Position numbers and translations under genes: made by a program
The notes under the pieces: generated by a model
Databases searched by the model: none
What the model saw: the letters and a program-made list of their open reading frames with translations, nothing else
What the model was told of the DNA's origin: nothing
DNA from: Litoribacter populi
GTDB lineage: Bacteria; Bacteroidota; Bacteroidia; Cytophagales; Cyclobacteriaceae
Direction of reading: 5' to 3'
DNA: 64,000 bases
NCBI RefSeq assembly: GCF_007483685.1
Contig: NZ_VMKN01000001.1
Span: 310,001 to 374,000 of the forward strand
Shown: positions 8,940 through 17,410 of the stretch, piece after piece
Numbering within the stretch: the stretch's first letter is position 1
Layout of the letters: each line of letters starts with the position of its first letter

Positions 8940-10463
8940 ATGAATAAGAAAGTTTTACTGATGATTCTGGACGGTTGGGGTATTGCAACCAATCCGGAGG
9001 TTTCTGCCATTGCCAAGGCCAAGACACCTTTTATCGATTCTCTTTTTGAAAGATATCCACATTCTAAACTGGAAGCTTCTGGGCTTGCTGTAGGTTTGCC
9101 TGAAGGCCAGATGGGCAATTCCGAGGTAGGACATATGAATATCGGCGCCGGACGGATTGTTTATCAAGATCTGGTCAAAATCAACAATGCGGTCAAGAAT
9201 GGTGACCTTTCAAATAATCCAATTTTAGCCCAAGCCTTTTCCAATGCTAAGGCAAGGGGAGGGAAAGTACATTTTATCGGGCTTGTGTCTGACGGAGGGG
9301 TACATTCCCATCTCGACCACCTCAAGGGACTCTGCGATGCCGCAAAGGCTAATGGGGTACAACAGGCTTTCATTCATGCCTTTACTGATGGCCGTGATAC
9401 CGATCCTAAAGGAGGGGTCGCTTATCTAAGGGACCTGGAAGCCCATTTGGAGCATTCTACCGGCAAAATTGCCTCCGTAATTGGCCGCTATTATGCCATG
9501 GACCGAGACCACCGCTGGGAAAGGGTGAAACTGGCCTATGATGCCATGGTGAAGGGAGAAGGTGAAAGATCAAAAAATATTCTTGAGGCCATCCAAAAAT
9601 CTTATGACAACGGCGTGACGGATGAATTTATCCGCCCAATAATCAGAATGAACGACGAAGGTAAGCCTCTTGGTCTGATAGAGGATAAAGATTTGGTTAT
9701 CTGTTTCAATTTCAGAACTGATAGGGGACGTGAGATAACCCAGGTGCTTTCCCAAAGGGATTTTGATGAATACCAGATGAGAAAGCTTGACCTGGATTAC
9801 ATCACTTTTACCAATTATGATGAGACCTTCAACAATGTGAAGGTGATATTTGATAAGGATAATCTGCAGCAGACTCTTGGCGAAGTGCTATCTGAGGCAG
9901 GTAAAACCCAAATAAGAATTGCTGAAACCGAAAAATATCCACATGTGACTTTCTTCTTCTCGGGAGGAAGAGAAACGGTTTTTCAAGGCGAAAGCCGTAT
10001 TCTTTGCAGTTCGCCCAAAGTGGCAACCTATGATCTTAAGCCGGAAATGAGCGCATTTGAGATCACTTCCAAAATCAACACTGAGCTGGAACGTGAGGAT
10101 GTGGACTTTGTGTGCCTCAATTACGCTAATCCTGATATGGTAGGACATACTGGGGTTTTTGAAGCTGCGGTCAAAGCATGTGAAGCTGTGGATAAGTGTG
10201 CCGAGTCAGTCATTGGAACTGCATTGGCGCATGGATATACTACCATTGTAATTGCCGATCATGGAAACAGTGATATGATGATCAATGAGGATGGTACACC
10301 AAATACCGCCCACACGACTAATCTTGTCCCTTGTATTATGGTAGATCCTGTGGATAACTTAGAAGTAAAAGACGGAAAGCTGGGTGATCTTGCTCCTACT
10401 ATATTGAAATTAATGGGAGTGGATATTCCAGCTGAGATGACTGGAGATGTGTTGTTGAAATAA
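8940..10463 (+). CDS. gpmI: 2,3-bisphosphoglycerate-independent phosphoglycerate mutase
   Basis: A 507-residue cytosolic enzyme that interconverts 3- and 2-phosphoglycerate in glycolysis. It has the alkaline-phosphatase fold with two manganese sites. Seen here: the metal-binding LDGWG at residues 10-14, the phosphorylated Ser61 in GNSEVGH, the HAFTDGRDT and RYYAMDRD motifs, and the C-terminal IADHGNSD metal ligands. The frame is open from 8913, but ATG 8940 gives the normal family start and sits four bases after a promoter element. It is followed after one base by a lipoprotein gene. Confidence 0.96.
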   Translation: MNKKVLLMILDGWGIATNPEVSAIAKAKTPFIDSLFERYPHSKLEASGLAVGLPEGQMGNSEVGHMNIGAGRIVYQDLVKINNAVKNGDLSNNPILAQAFSNAKARGGKVHFIGLVSDGGVHSHLDHLKGLCDAAKANGVQQAFIHAFTDGRDTDPKGGVAYLRDLEAHLEHSTGKIASVIGRYYAMDRDHRWERVKLAYDAMVKGEGERSKNILEAIQKSYDNGVTDEFIRPIIRMNDEGKPLGLIEDKDLVICFNFRTDRGREITQVLSQRDFDEYQMRKLDLDYITFTNYDETFNNVKVIFDKDNLQQTLGEVLSEAGKTQIRIAETEKYPHVTFFFSGGRETVFQGESRILCSSPKVATYDLKPEMSAFEITSKINTELEREDVDFVCLNYANPDMVGHTGVFEAAVKACEAVDKCAESVIGTALAHGYTTIVIADHGNSDMMINEDGTPNTAHTTNLVPCIMVDPVDNLEVKDGKLGDLAPTILKLMGVDIPAEMTGDVLLK

Positions 10464-10464
10464 T

Positions 10465-11031
10465 ATGTTCAAAAAGCTATTAGTATTCTGGATCTTGGTA
10501 GTTGGTTGTTTTTCCTGTCAAAACAGTCCCCAAGGGCCTGTGGAAAACCCCACCCAGATCCAGAAATATTTTTCCATTGCTGATTTTATCCAAGATCAAA
10601 TTGAAAGACTGGAGGGTTTGGCTATTGAGAAGGACCTCTATGTCAACGGTGACCATGAACAGGTAATCCAACGTTTATCTTCAGAGGAATGGAGAAATGA
10701 ATTGGATTGGTTCATTCAGGCTGATATTAATAAGGCATCCTTAGCAACAGCTTATGATATTCAGGAGAATAACGGGAAGACTTTGTATAAGTTGAAGGAT
10801 GGAGAAAAGTCCGAAATTCAGGAAATGACAGTTTTTTACAATGGGGAGAGAGTAGATGAAGTCTGGATAAAGTCACATGACAGGAATACGTTCTACCAAT
10901 CTGAAACCTTAGCGAAGTTATCCACAGACGCACTTACTGGTAAGTTATCCACATACGAGCTTGAAACCACCCAGAAAGTGGTTGTATTGAGCCCTAGGAC
11001 GCTGAAAGTGAAGAGTAAGGTGGTTGATTAA
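10465..11031 (+). CDS. Putative lipoprotein, unknown function
   Basis: A 188-residue protein with a hydrophobic N-terminus ending in VVGCFSCQNS, consistent with a lipobox and lipid attachment at a cysteine. The rest is mixed alpha/beta with no motif I recognise. It begins one base after the gpmI stop, so it is probably co-transcribed with gpmI. A link to glycolysis is not implied by the sequence. Confidence 0.75.
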   Translation: MFKKLLVFWILVVGCFSCQNSPQGPVENPTQIQKYFSIADFIQDQIERLEGLAIEKDLYVNGDHEQVIQRLSSEEWRNELDWFIQADINKASLATAYDIQENNGKTLYKLKDGEKSEIQEMTVFYNGERVDEVWIKSHDRNTFYQSETLAKLSTDALTGKLSTYELETTQKVVVLSPRTLKVKSKVVD

Positions 11032-11059
11032 GTGGAAGTACGAAAAACGAAGTACGAGG

Positions 11060-11105
11060 TAGGACACGGTTGCTCTCTGCGTCTTCCGCTCCTCGGCGGT
11101 TTATT
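11060..11105. repeat. Intergenic mosaic repeat, left of the antiporter gene
   Basis: The minus-strand text ACCGCCGAGGAGCG and GACGCAGAGAGC belongs to a class of short CGCAGAG/GAG-rich intergenic repeats often seen in this phylum. A related stretch lies at 12735-12779 on the other side of the antiporter gene. Confidence 0.35.
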
Positions 11106-11113
11106 TTTTTATT

Positions 11114-12625
11114 TTAGACGAACGCGAAGAAGATCAACCAAGTGATTATTAGGATTGGCAGTAATAGCGGAATGGAGAATCTCAGGATGTAGCCGAAGAA
11201 AGATGGCATTTTGATGCCGTTTTGTTCTGCTATGGATTTTACCATAAAGTTGGGACCGTTGCCGATATAGGTCATGGCACCGAAGAATACCGCCGCAATG
11301 GAAATGGCCATCAGTTCAAATGCCGAATTTTCATATTTGTTAAGGGCGAAATCCTGTACCATGGAAACACTATTTATATCTGCCCCTTGAGAAGCCATGG
11401 CCGCTGCAAGGAAATTCAGGTAAGTGAGAGCGTTGTCGAGGAATCCGGAAAGGAGACCCGTTCCCCAAAATAGCGTATTATGAGTGATAAGTGCTGACCC
11501 TTCAGGAGATTTGGCAAAGTTACCCACAAGTTCCAAGGCCGGCATCATTGTTCCGAAGATGCCAATAAATATGAAGGCTACCTCTCGGATAGGTTCAAAG
11601 TTAAATTCATTACCTTTAATTGCCTCTTTATTGGCAAACCTGTAGGAAAGAAATGCGACACTGAGCATGATGATTTCCCTCATGAAGGAAAACTTTTGGC
11701 CATCGTAATGAATGGCAGGGACCCAGTCCAGAACATTCGGGTCAAGGAAAACTGATAAGATCACCACCAAAAGCCAAAGGAAGTTTTTGGCGCCTACCAT
11801 TTTAAACTTATTGGAGTAAGTCACCTCGTGCTCCAAAGCCAGTTCATCCTTAGTTTTTCCAAATCTACGGTCAATGAAGAAAAAGGCTGTTGAAAGTAAA
11901 GCTAAAGCAAGAACCCATGCGGGCCAGTTTGCCTCTAGAGTCCAAAAGAAAGGCACCCCTTTTAGGAAGCCAAGGAAGAGCGGAGGATCGCCAATAGGTG
12001 TCAAGGAGCCACCAACATTGCTAACCATAAAAATGAAAAAGATGATATGGTAAGCCTTGATGTTATTTTTGTTGAGTCGGATAAAAGGACGGATGAGCAA
12101 CATGGAAGCCCCAGTGGTGCCTATCAAGTTGGAAACCAATGCGCCGATTACCAGTAGGGCAACATTGGCCAAGGGCGTAGATTTCTTGTCAATTTCGATC
12201 AATATACCCCCAGAAGCTATATACAATGAAGCCAAAAGTGCGATAAACTGTATGTACTCGGCCATAGCATGAACCGGGTGATGTACATTGTGCAGTACAA
12301 ATAGGTAATAACAGACCACTATGAAAGCCAATCCTACCGCTACTTTTGGATAATGATGGTGCCAAAAATGCTCATAAAAAAGAGGTCCTGTCGCTATCAT
12401 CAACAGCAGCAGTACAAATGGGATAACAAGCCACCCAGGGGCATGGCCATGCTCTTCTAAATGTTCTGGTTCCAAGATGGATTCAGGCACCTGGTCGGTG
12501 TCTAAATCTTGGATGTTCTCTTGATATTCTGGGTTGGTTTCTTGCGTGGGTGTGGTTTGCTGAGCCTGTAGGGGTGAAAGAGAAAGGCCCATCAGCAGCA
12601 TTAAAACAGCAACAAAGTTTTTCAT
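11114..12625 (-). CDS. NhaD-like sodium:proton antiporter
   Basis: A 503-residue integral membrane protein of the ion-transporter superfamily, expected to exchange sodium for protons. It starts with a signal-peptide-like segment (MKNFVAVLMLLMGLSLSPLQAQ), then an acidic linker and about twelve hydrophobic segments. The motifs GTTGASMLLIRP and SNVGGSLTPIGDPPLFLGF are characteristic. The longer frame would use a TTG at 12652, which overlaps the -7 promoter element at 12650-12657, so ATG 12625 is chosen. Confidence 0.82.
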   Translation of the reverse strand: MKNFVAVLMLLMGLSLSPLQAQQTTPTQETNPEYQENIQDLDTDQVPESILEPEHLEEHGHAPGWLVIPFVLLLLMIATGPLFYEHFWHHHYPKVAVGLAFIVVCYYLFVLHNVHHPVHAMAEYIQFIALLASLYIASGGILIEIDKKSTPLANVALLVIGALVSNLIGTTGASMLLIRPFIRLNKNNIKAYHIIFFIFMVSNVGGSLTPIGDPPLFLGFLKGVPFFWTLEANWPAWVLALALLSTAFFFIDRRFGKTKDELALEHEVTYSNKFKMVGAKNFLWLLVVILSVFLDPNVLDWVPAIHYDGQKFSFMREIIMLSVAFLSYRFANKEAIKGNEFNFEPIREVAFIFIGIFGTMMPALELVGNFAKSPEGSALITHNTLFWGTGLLSGFLDNALTYLNFLAAAMASQGADINSVSMVQDFALNKYENSAFELMAISIAAVFFGAMTYIGNGPNFMVKSIAEQNGIKMPSFFGYILRFSIPLLLPILIITWLIFFAFV

Positions 12626-12649
12626 TAAGGTTTGATCTATCTGGATCCT

Positions 12650-12657
12650 CAAATTTA
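12650..12657 (-). promoter_or_regulatory. -7 promoter element of the antiporter gene
   Basis: TAAATTTG on the minus strand, 24 bases before the ATG at 12625, matches TAnnTTTG. I see no good -33 TTTG at the expected distance. Confidence 0.45.
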
Positions 12658-12734
12658 GATATTAGATAGATCTCTTTTTACATTTAGAAAAAAAAATGTA
12701 TGAATGGTAAGGGGAGCCTGAAATCAAAAAAGGG

Positions 12735-12779
12735 ACACTGAGTTACGCGGAGTTTTAAAAGGAGTTTCGCAGAGTTCCT
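12735..12779. repeat. Intergenic mosaic repeat, right of the antiporter gene
   Basis: Contains CACTGAGTTACGCGGAGTT and GGAGTTTCGCAGAGTTCC, two imperfect copies of a GAGTT/CGCAGAG-type unit. It resembles the short repeat on the other side of the antiporter gene. Confidence 0.35.
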
Positions 12780-12830
12780 TCACAGCGAATTCAATGATTT
12801 AAAATTGGGAAATAGGAAGTGAAATAGCAT

Positions 12831-12864
12831 AAAAAAACCAGGCCGAAAGATATAGCCTGGTTTT
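12831..12864 (-). terminator. Terminator of the glutamate dehydrogenase gene
   Basis: AAAACCAGGC (12834-12843) pairs with GCCTGGTTTT (12855-12864). On the minus strand the stem runs into a T tract. Confidence 0.85.
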
Positions 12865-12888
12865 CAATATTAATTAAACGCCCATAAA

Positions 12889-14115
12889 TTAAACCAATTG
12901 CTTCAACGCTATCTCGAAGGATGACTGGGCGATCCTGGTTTTTTCTGGGTTCTTTTCATGGGTTTTTTTCATGGCCTTGGCAATGGTTCTGCTGACGTCC
13001 TTGAAGATTCCATCATCAGTTAACAATACCTTTTCTGACATAAGGTAGGCAAAAACCCTTGCCATTCCGCAGTTGGCAATGAAATCAGGGATTACGGCTA
13101 CTCGCTCGTCTGCAAAAACACCCGTGGGGCCGAAGAAAATCTCGCTATCTGCAAACGGTACGTTTGCACCACAAGAGATAACTTCAAGTCCTGCGTTGGC
13201 CATTCTTTCCACCTGATCCTTGGTAACAAGTCTGGAAGCCGCAGCAGGAATGAATATTTCACTCTGAATATCCCAAACTCTCTGATTCATTTCCTCAAAT
13301 GAAATCATGTTTTCCGCCACCAATTTGTTGCCATCTCGGTTTACAAATAACTCACGGACTTCATCAAGGCTAAAACCGTTTTCGTTGATTAAACCGCCTT
13401 CACGGTCGATGATGCCGACGATTTTTACGCCTTCCACTGCGAGGAAACATGCAGCAGCGGCACCCACGTTGCCCCATCCTTGGATGACAGCTCTTTTACC
13501 TTTGAGGTTGCCACCCCAAGTTTTGTAATAATGTCTAACCGCCTCCGCTACTCCGTATCCGGTGATCATATCGGCTACGGTGTACTTCTTCTGCCCGTTA
13601 GGTGTATAGTGGGGATCTTCCAGAACTTTGGAAACTCCTTGGCGCAACTGGCCTATTTTTCTGATTTTTTGTGGTTCGGTGGCGTGGAAATGACCGTTTA
13701 CCACACCTTCTTGTGGATGCCAAAGCCCATATGATTCGGTGATCGGAATCACTTCATGGATTTCATCCACATTGAGGTCCCCACCGGTGCCATAGTAGTT
13801 TTTCAACAAAGGCATAACAGCCTTATACCATCTTTTCAAAACCTCGTCTTTTCTAGGGTCGGCAGGATCAAAGTTGATTCCTGACTTGGCTCCGCCTATA
13901 GCAGGACCTGATACGGTGAACTTTACCTCCATGGTTTTAGCAAGGGATTCTACTTCTCTTTTGTCTAGACCTTTTCTCATTCGAGTTCCTCCGCCGGCAG
14001 CACCGCCACGGAGTGAATTGATGACCACCCAGCCTTCCGCTTCGGTTTCGCTATCGCTCCATTCAAAAACAATTTCAGGTTGTTTGTTTTCAAACTTGGC
14101 TAATAATTCTTTCAT
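12889..14115 (-). CDS. Glu/Leu/Phe/Val dehydrogenase (glutamate dehydrogenase)
   Basis: A 408-residue NAD(P)-dependent amino-acid dehydrogenase, most likely interconverting glutamate and 2-oxoglutarate plus ammonia. Seen: the substrate-domain GGGTRMRKGL, the catalytic-lysine region GPAIGGAKSGINFDP, YYGTGGDLNVDE, and the Rossmann motif GWGNVGAAAACF. The frame can be opened upstream only from a TTG at 14142 lying inside the promoter element, so ATG 14115 is used. It is downstream of anmK on the same strand but has its own promoter element and terminator. Confidence 0.9.
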   Translation of the reverse strand: MKELLAKFENKQPEIVFEWSDSETEAEGWVVINSLRGGAAGGGTRMRKGLDKREVESLAKTMEVKFTVSGPAIGGAKSGINFDPADPRKDEVLKRWYKAVMPLLKNYYGTGGDLNVDEIHEVIPITESYGLWHPQEGVVNGHFHATEPQKIRKIGQLRQGVSKVLEDPHYTPNGQKKYTVADMITGYGVAEAVRHYYKTWGGNLKGKRAVIQGWGNVGAAAACFLAVEGVKIVGIIDREGGLINENGFSLDEVRELFVNRDGNKLVAENMISFEEMNQRVWDIQSEIFIPAAASRLVTKDQVERMANAGLEVISCGANVPFADSEIFFGPTGVFADERVAVIPDFIANCGMARVFAYLMSEKVLLTDDGIFKDVSRTIAKAMKKTHEKNPEKTRIAQSSFEIALKQLV

Positions 14116-14139
14116 TACATTTGGGTTTATAGTGTTAGG

Positions 14140-14147
14140 CAAAAATA
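14140..14147 (-). promoter_or_regulatory. -7 promoter element of the glutamate dehydrogenase gene
   Basis: TATTTTTG on the minus strand, 24 bases upstream of the ATG at 14115, fits TAnnTTTG. The -33 element is weak. Confidence 0.45.
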
Positions 14148-14200
14148 TTAAAATTGTTCACATAAATAAGGGCCAGGTTAGCAAAGCGCTGGATTTTTTG

Positions 14201-15292
14201 TCAGGGAAGATCATTAATCAATTCCAGACCATAACATATGCCACCTATATTATCCTTGCTCGCCCCAGTCACACTGGCCAGACAGTTGGGTTCATTTCTA
14301 AGGAAGAGTGCACCCATAAATGCAAAGATCAACGCTTCTTTATATTCCACTACTTCTGCTTCAGGCACTACTACCTCAATTTTAGGTGAAAGCCGCTGCT
14401 GCAGACTTTCTATAAAATAGATGTTGTATGCTCCGCCTCCAGTCACCAGCATACGGCCTGATTTCTTCTTAGGGATGGCGTTTGCCAGCTGCTCTACATA
14501 ATGTGCGTTAAGAGTAGCCAAAATATCTTCTGGCAAAGTGGGAATTTCAGAAAACATGGGAAAAAATACTTCTTCGATATCTTCCCGGCCAAGAGACTTA
14601 GCCTTTTTAGACGCATAAAAAGGAATAGAGTTTAGCTTTTGGAGTAGATCTGAATTTACATTTCCTTTTCTGGCCAATTCTCCTCCATTATCATAGGGTT
14701 TCCCAAGTTTTTTCGCGAAATGATTCAATAAAAGATTGAACGGGGAGACATCAAAAGCTTGTCTTCTTCCCTCGTTCTCAAATGAGATATTTGCAATACC
14801 GCCAAGATTCAGGCAATAGTCAAATTCATTGAATAAAAGCATATCACCAATTGGAACCAAAGGAGCGCCTTGTCCTCCTAGCTGCACATCACGCATCCGG
14901 AAATCGTTGATTACCGGCAATCCGCAACTTTCGTGTAGGCTCCAGCCATTGCCGATTTGGTAAGTGTTGCCTAGGTCGGGACGGTGGAAAACCGTATGTC
15001 CATGTGAGGCTACTGCCAAGGGTTGGAGGTTTGTAGCCTCGCAAAATGTTTTGACCTGTTTACCCATCCATTTTCCAAAATTGATGTCCAGTAACCTGAG
15101 TTTTTCTGCGTCAAGCAAATGGCTTTGAGAAAGTTGGTTGCCCAGATCGTCAGGAAAGGTAGCCGTTTTAGCCTCTTTGATAGCATATCTCCAACCTTGG
15201 GTTTTTACAAATTCGCAGTAGGCTATATCCAAGCCATCGCCCGATGTACCGGACATAAGGCCTATTATTCCATAGGTTTTGCTAGTAGACAT
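14201..15292 (-). CDS. anmK: Anhydro-N-acetylmuramic acid kinase
   Basis: A 363-residue cytosolic kinase that opens and phosphorylates 1,6-anhydro-MurNAc during recycling of peptidoglycan. The phosphate-binding GLMSGTSGDGLD is at residues 11-22, followed by NDFRMRDVQLGGQGAPLVP and LNLGGIANIS, all diagnostic for AnmK. It is divergent from coaX, with about 130 bases between the two starts. Confidence 0.95.
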   Translation of the reverse strand: MSTSKTYGIIGLMSGTSGDGLDIAYCEFVKTQGWRYAIKEAKTATFPDDLGNQLSQSHLLDAEKLRLLDINFGKWMGKQVKTFCEATNLQPLAVASHGHTVFHRPDLGNTYQIGNGWSLHESCGLPVINDFRMRDVQLGGQGAPLVPIGDMLLFNEFDYCLNLGGIANISFENEGRRQAFDVSPFNLLLNHFAKKLGKPYDNGGELARKGNVNSDLLQKLNSIPFYASKKAKSLGREDIEEVFFPMFSEIPTLPEDILATLNAHYVEQLANAIPKKKSGRMLVTGGGAYNIYFIESLQQRLSPKIEVVVPEAEVVEYKEALIFAFMGALFLRNEPNCLASVTGASKDNIGGICYGLELINDLP

Positions 15293-15423
15293 GCTGGGTT
15301 AAAGTTTGTTAAATACAAGGGGGTAAAGTTAAATTTATTCTATCGAAAACCCGACCTTTTTTATTATTCCTTAAATTTAGAGCGAACTTTCGGCTGTAGC
15401 CAAAATCAACCCTTATCGGCAAT

Positions 15424-16140
15424 TTGAGAAACTTAATTATAGACATAGGCAACTGCCGCATCAAAACCGGGCTTTTCTGGAGCAACAAGCTTCAGGAGGA
15501 ACGCTGGTTTGGATTGCTTTCCGAGGTTACCCAATATGCCGAATCTGTGGAGATGGATCAAACGCTGGTAAGTTCCGTGCGTGAAGACCAGGATACGCTG
15601 AGGAACGAATGGTCGTTTGACTTTCTGTATTTCGATCACACCTTGCCCATACCTATATTTAATAGGTATTCAACTCCCCAAACACTGGGACTTGACCGAC
15701 TTGCTGCCGTGATCGGTGCATTAGATTGGGCACAAGGCCCACTTTTAAGCATTGATATGGGTACCTGCATCACTTATGATTTGCTGGATGAAAGTAGAAA
15801 CTATTTGGGCGGGGCCATTTCACCTGGGCTGCAGATGAGGGCCAGGGCAATGCATGAGTTTACCGCCAAGCTTCCAATGGTTTCTTTTGATCAATCGGTC
15901 AAGGCCGTCGGGGATAGCACGGAGACCTGCTTGCAGAGCGGAATTTTTCATGGGGTAAAGGGCGAGATTTTGGGCTTTGTCGACCAATATGCTCAAAATC
16001 ATACAGATTTGAAGGTGTTTATTTGTGGTGGTGACGCTAATTACTTTGAAAGTCTGACAAAAGACCACATATTTGTAATCCCCAATTTGGTCCTTCATGG
16101 ATTGAATAGAATTTTAACTTACAATGTCGAGAAAAACTAG
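15424..16140 (+). CDS. coaX: Type III pantothenate kinase
   Basis: A 238-residue kinase for the first step of coenzyme A synthesis. Motifs: DIGNCRIKTG at the N-terminus (phosphate-binding), TLGLDRLAAVIGA, the catalytic IDMGTCITYDL, and GGAISPGLQMR. The likely start is a TTG at 15424: an in-frame TAG lies at 15397 and no ATG or GTG lies between. The usual GNS/GNT of the first motif is GNC here. The 3' end overlaps the next gene by 17 bases, so they are probably one operon. Confidence 0.92.
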   Translation: MRNLIIDIGNCRIKTGLFWSNKLQEERWFGLLSEVTQYAESVEMDQTLVSSVREDQDTLRNEWSFDFLYFDHTLPIPIFNRYSTPQTLGLDRLAAVIGALDWAQGPLLSIDMGTCITYDLLDESRNYLGGAISPGLQMRARAMHEFTAKLPMVSFDQSVKAVGDSTETCLQSGIFHGVKGEILGFVDQYAQNHTDLKVFICGGDANYFESLTKDHIFVIPNLVLHGLNRILTYNVEKN

Positions 16141-17407
16141 ACTGAATATCCTGGGTGTGATGAGCACCTTTTTAATACAATTTACCGTGTTTGCCCAGTC
16201 CGGGACGACTACTTATAGCTCTTTGGGTATAGGTCATCTCAATACTTCTGGATTTACACAAAACCAAGCAATGGGAGGCTTGGGCATTAGCTACGGCAAC
16301 AGCTTAGGGGTCAACCACGTCAATCCGGCTCTGTCTGTTCAAAACTATGCCTTCAACTTTCAGGCTGCGTTTAATTATAACAGACTGACGGCAACTACTG
16401 GAGACAGGTCTGCTCAACTTGATGGTGGGGGATTAGGCTACGCGGCCATGTCCCTTCCTGTAAAACCCTCGAAGATGTCGATCGGTGTGGGACTAAACCA
16501 GATCAGTTCGGTAAACTATGATCTTTCCCAGCGTAGTCCGGTCCAAAATTCTGATTTATATAGTTTCAATGTGATCGAAGGGAACGGCGGGCTAAGTGAA
16601 ACCTATGTCAATACAGGATTCAAAGTAGCCAAAAACTTCCATTTGGGCTTGCAAGCTTCATACGTTTTCGGTTCGACAGTAAGAACGAATATTCTTTCTT
16701 TGGAGAATGAAAATGGAGAAAGGCGAGGGGTAGAGTCTGAATATTATGAAAGATTAACATTGAACGATATCGCTTTTAAGGGGGGTGCGCACTATATGGC
16801 TCCCTTGGGAAAACAGCGTTATCTTCATTTAGGAGCCATTTATCAGGTCTACGGAGACATTAGTGGAAAAGAATTTGCTAAAGTGGCCGATTTTGGTCAA
16901 GCTAGCAACCCGAATGCCCCAGGTAGCGTTCTAAGTGATAATGTGGAAGGATCCATCTATTTACCTAACAGAGTAGGTTATGGTGTCAGTTATGAAAAAC
17001 TTAACAAGTTCATGATTGGACTTGAGGCCCAGCATCAGGACTTCTCTAAGTATAGATCATTTGATGGTGCTACCGGAGTGATGAACAACTCCTTTAAAGT
17101 GGCCTTGGGAGGTCAATATATCCCGGATTTATTCTCTATAGAAAGTGTGTTTGCCCGCTCTATGTACCGATTTGGGGTAGAATTTGAACAAACGCCATAT
17201 TTAGTTAATAACACGGCAATCAATGACCTTGGCATTAATTTTGGAGCGTCGATTCCTATGAATCAGCTCTCCCTGATGAACGTCGCAATGAAACTAGGAA
17301 CAAGAGGAACTACCGATAATGGTTTGGTTCAAGAGAACTATTTCAAGGTATCCTTAGGTTTTTCGATAAATGACAATAGTTGGTTCTATAAAAAAGTATT
17401 TGAATAA
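16124..17407 (+). CDS. Outer-membrane beta-barrel protein, unknown function
   Basis: A 427-residue exported protein with a signal peptide (MSRKTRLNILGVMSTFLIQFTVFAQ) and alternating amphipathic strands typical of a membrane barrel, starting with a FadL/OmpP1-like TTYSSLGIGHLN and GGLGISYGNSLGVNHVNPA. The ligand is unknown. It overlaps coaX and lies four bases before a TPR protein gene; the gene set is followed by lptC and a periplasmic chaperone, which suggests a role in the envelope. Confidence 0.75.
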   Translation: MSRKTRLNILGVMSTFLIQFTVFAQSGTTTYSSLGIGHLNTSGFTQNQAMGGLGISYGNSLGVNHVNPALSVQNYAFNFQAAFNYNRLTATTGDRSAQLDGGGLGYAAMSLPVKPSKMSIGVGLNQISSVNYDLSQRSPVQNSDLYSFNVIEGNGGLSETYVNTGFKVAKNFHLGLQASYVFGSTVRTNILSLENENGERRGVESEYYERLTLNDIAFKGGAHYMAPLGKQRYLHLGAIYQVYGDISGKEFAKVADFGQASNPNAPGSVLSDNVEGSIYLPNRVGYGVSYEKLNKFMIGLEAQHQDFSKYRSFDGATGVMNNSFKVALGGQYIPDLFSIESVFARSMYRFGVEFEQTPYLVNNTAINDLGINFGASIPMNQLSLMNVAMKLGTRGTTDNGLVQENYFKVSLGFSINDNSWFYKKVFE

Positions 17408-17410
17408 AAT

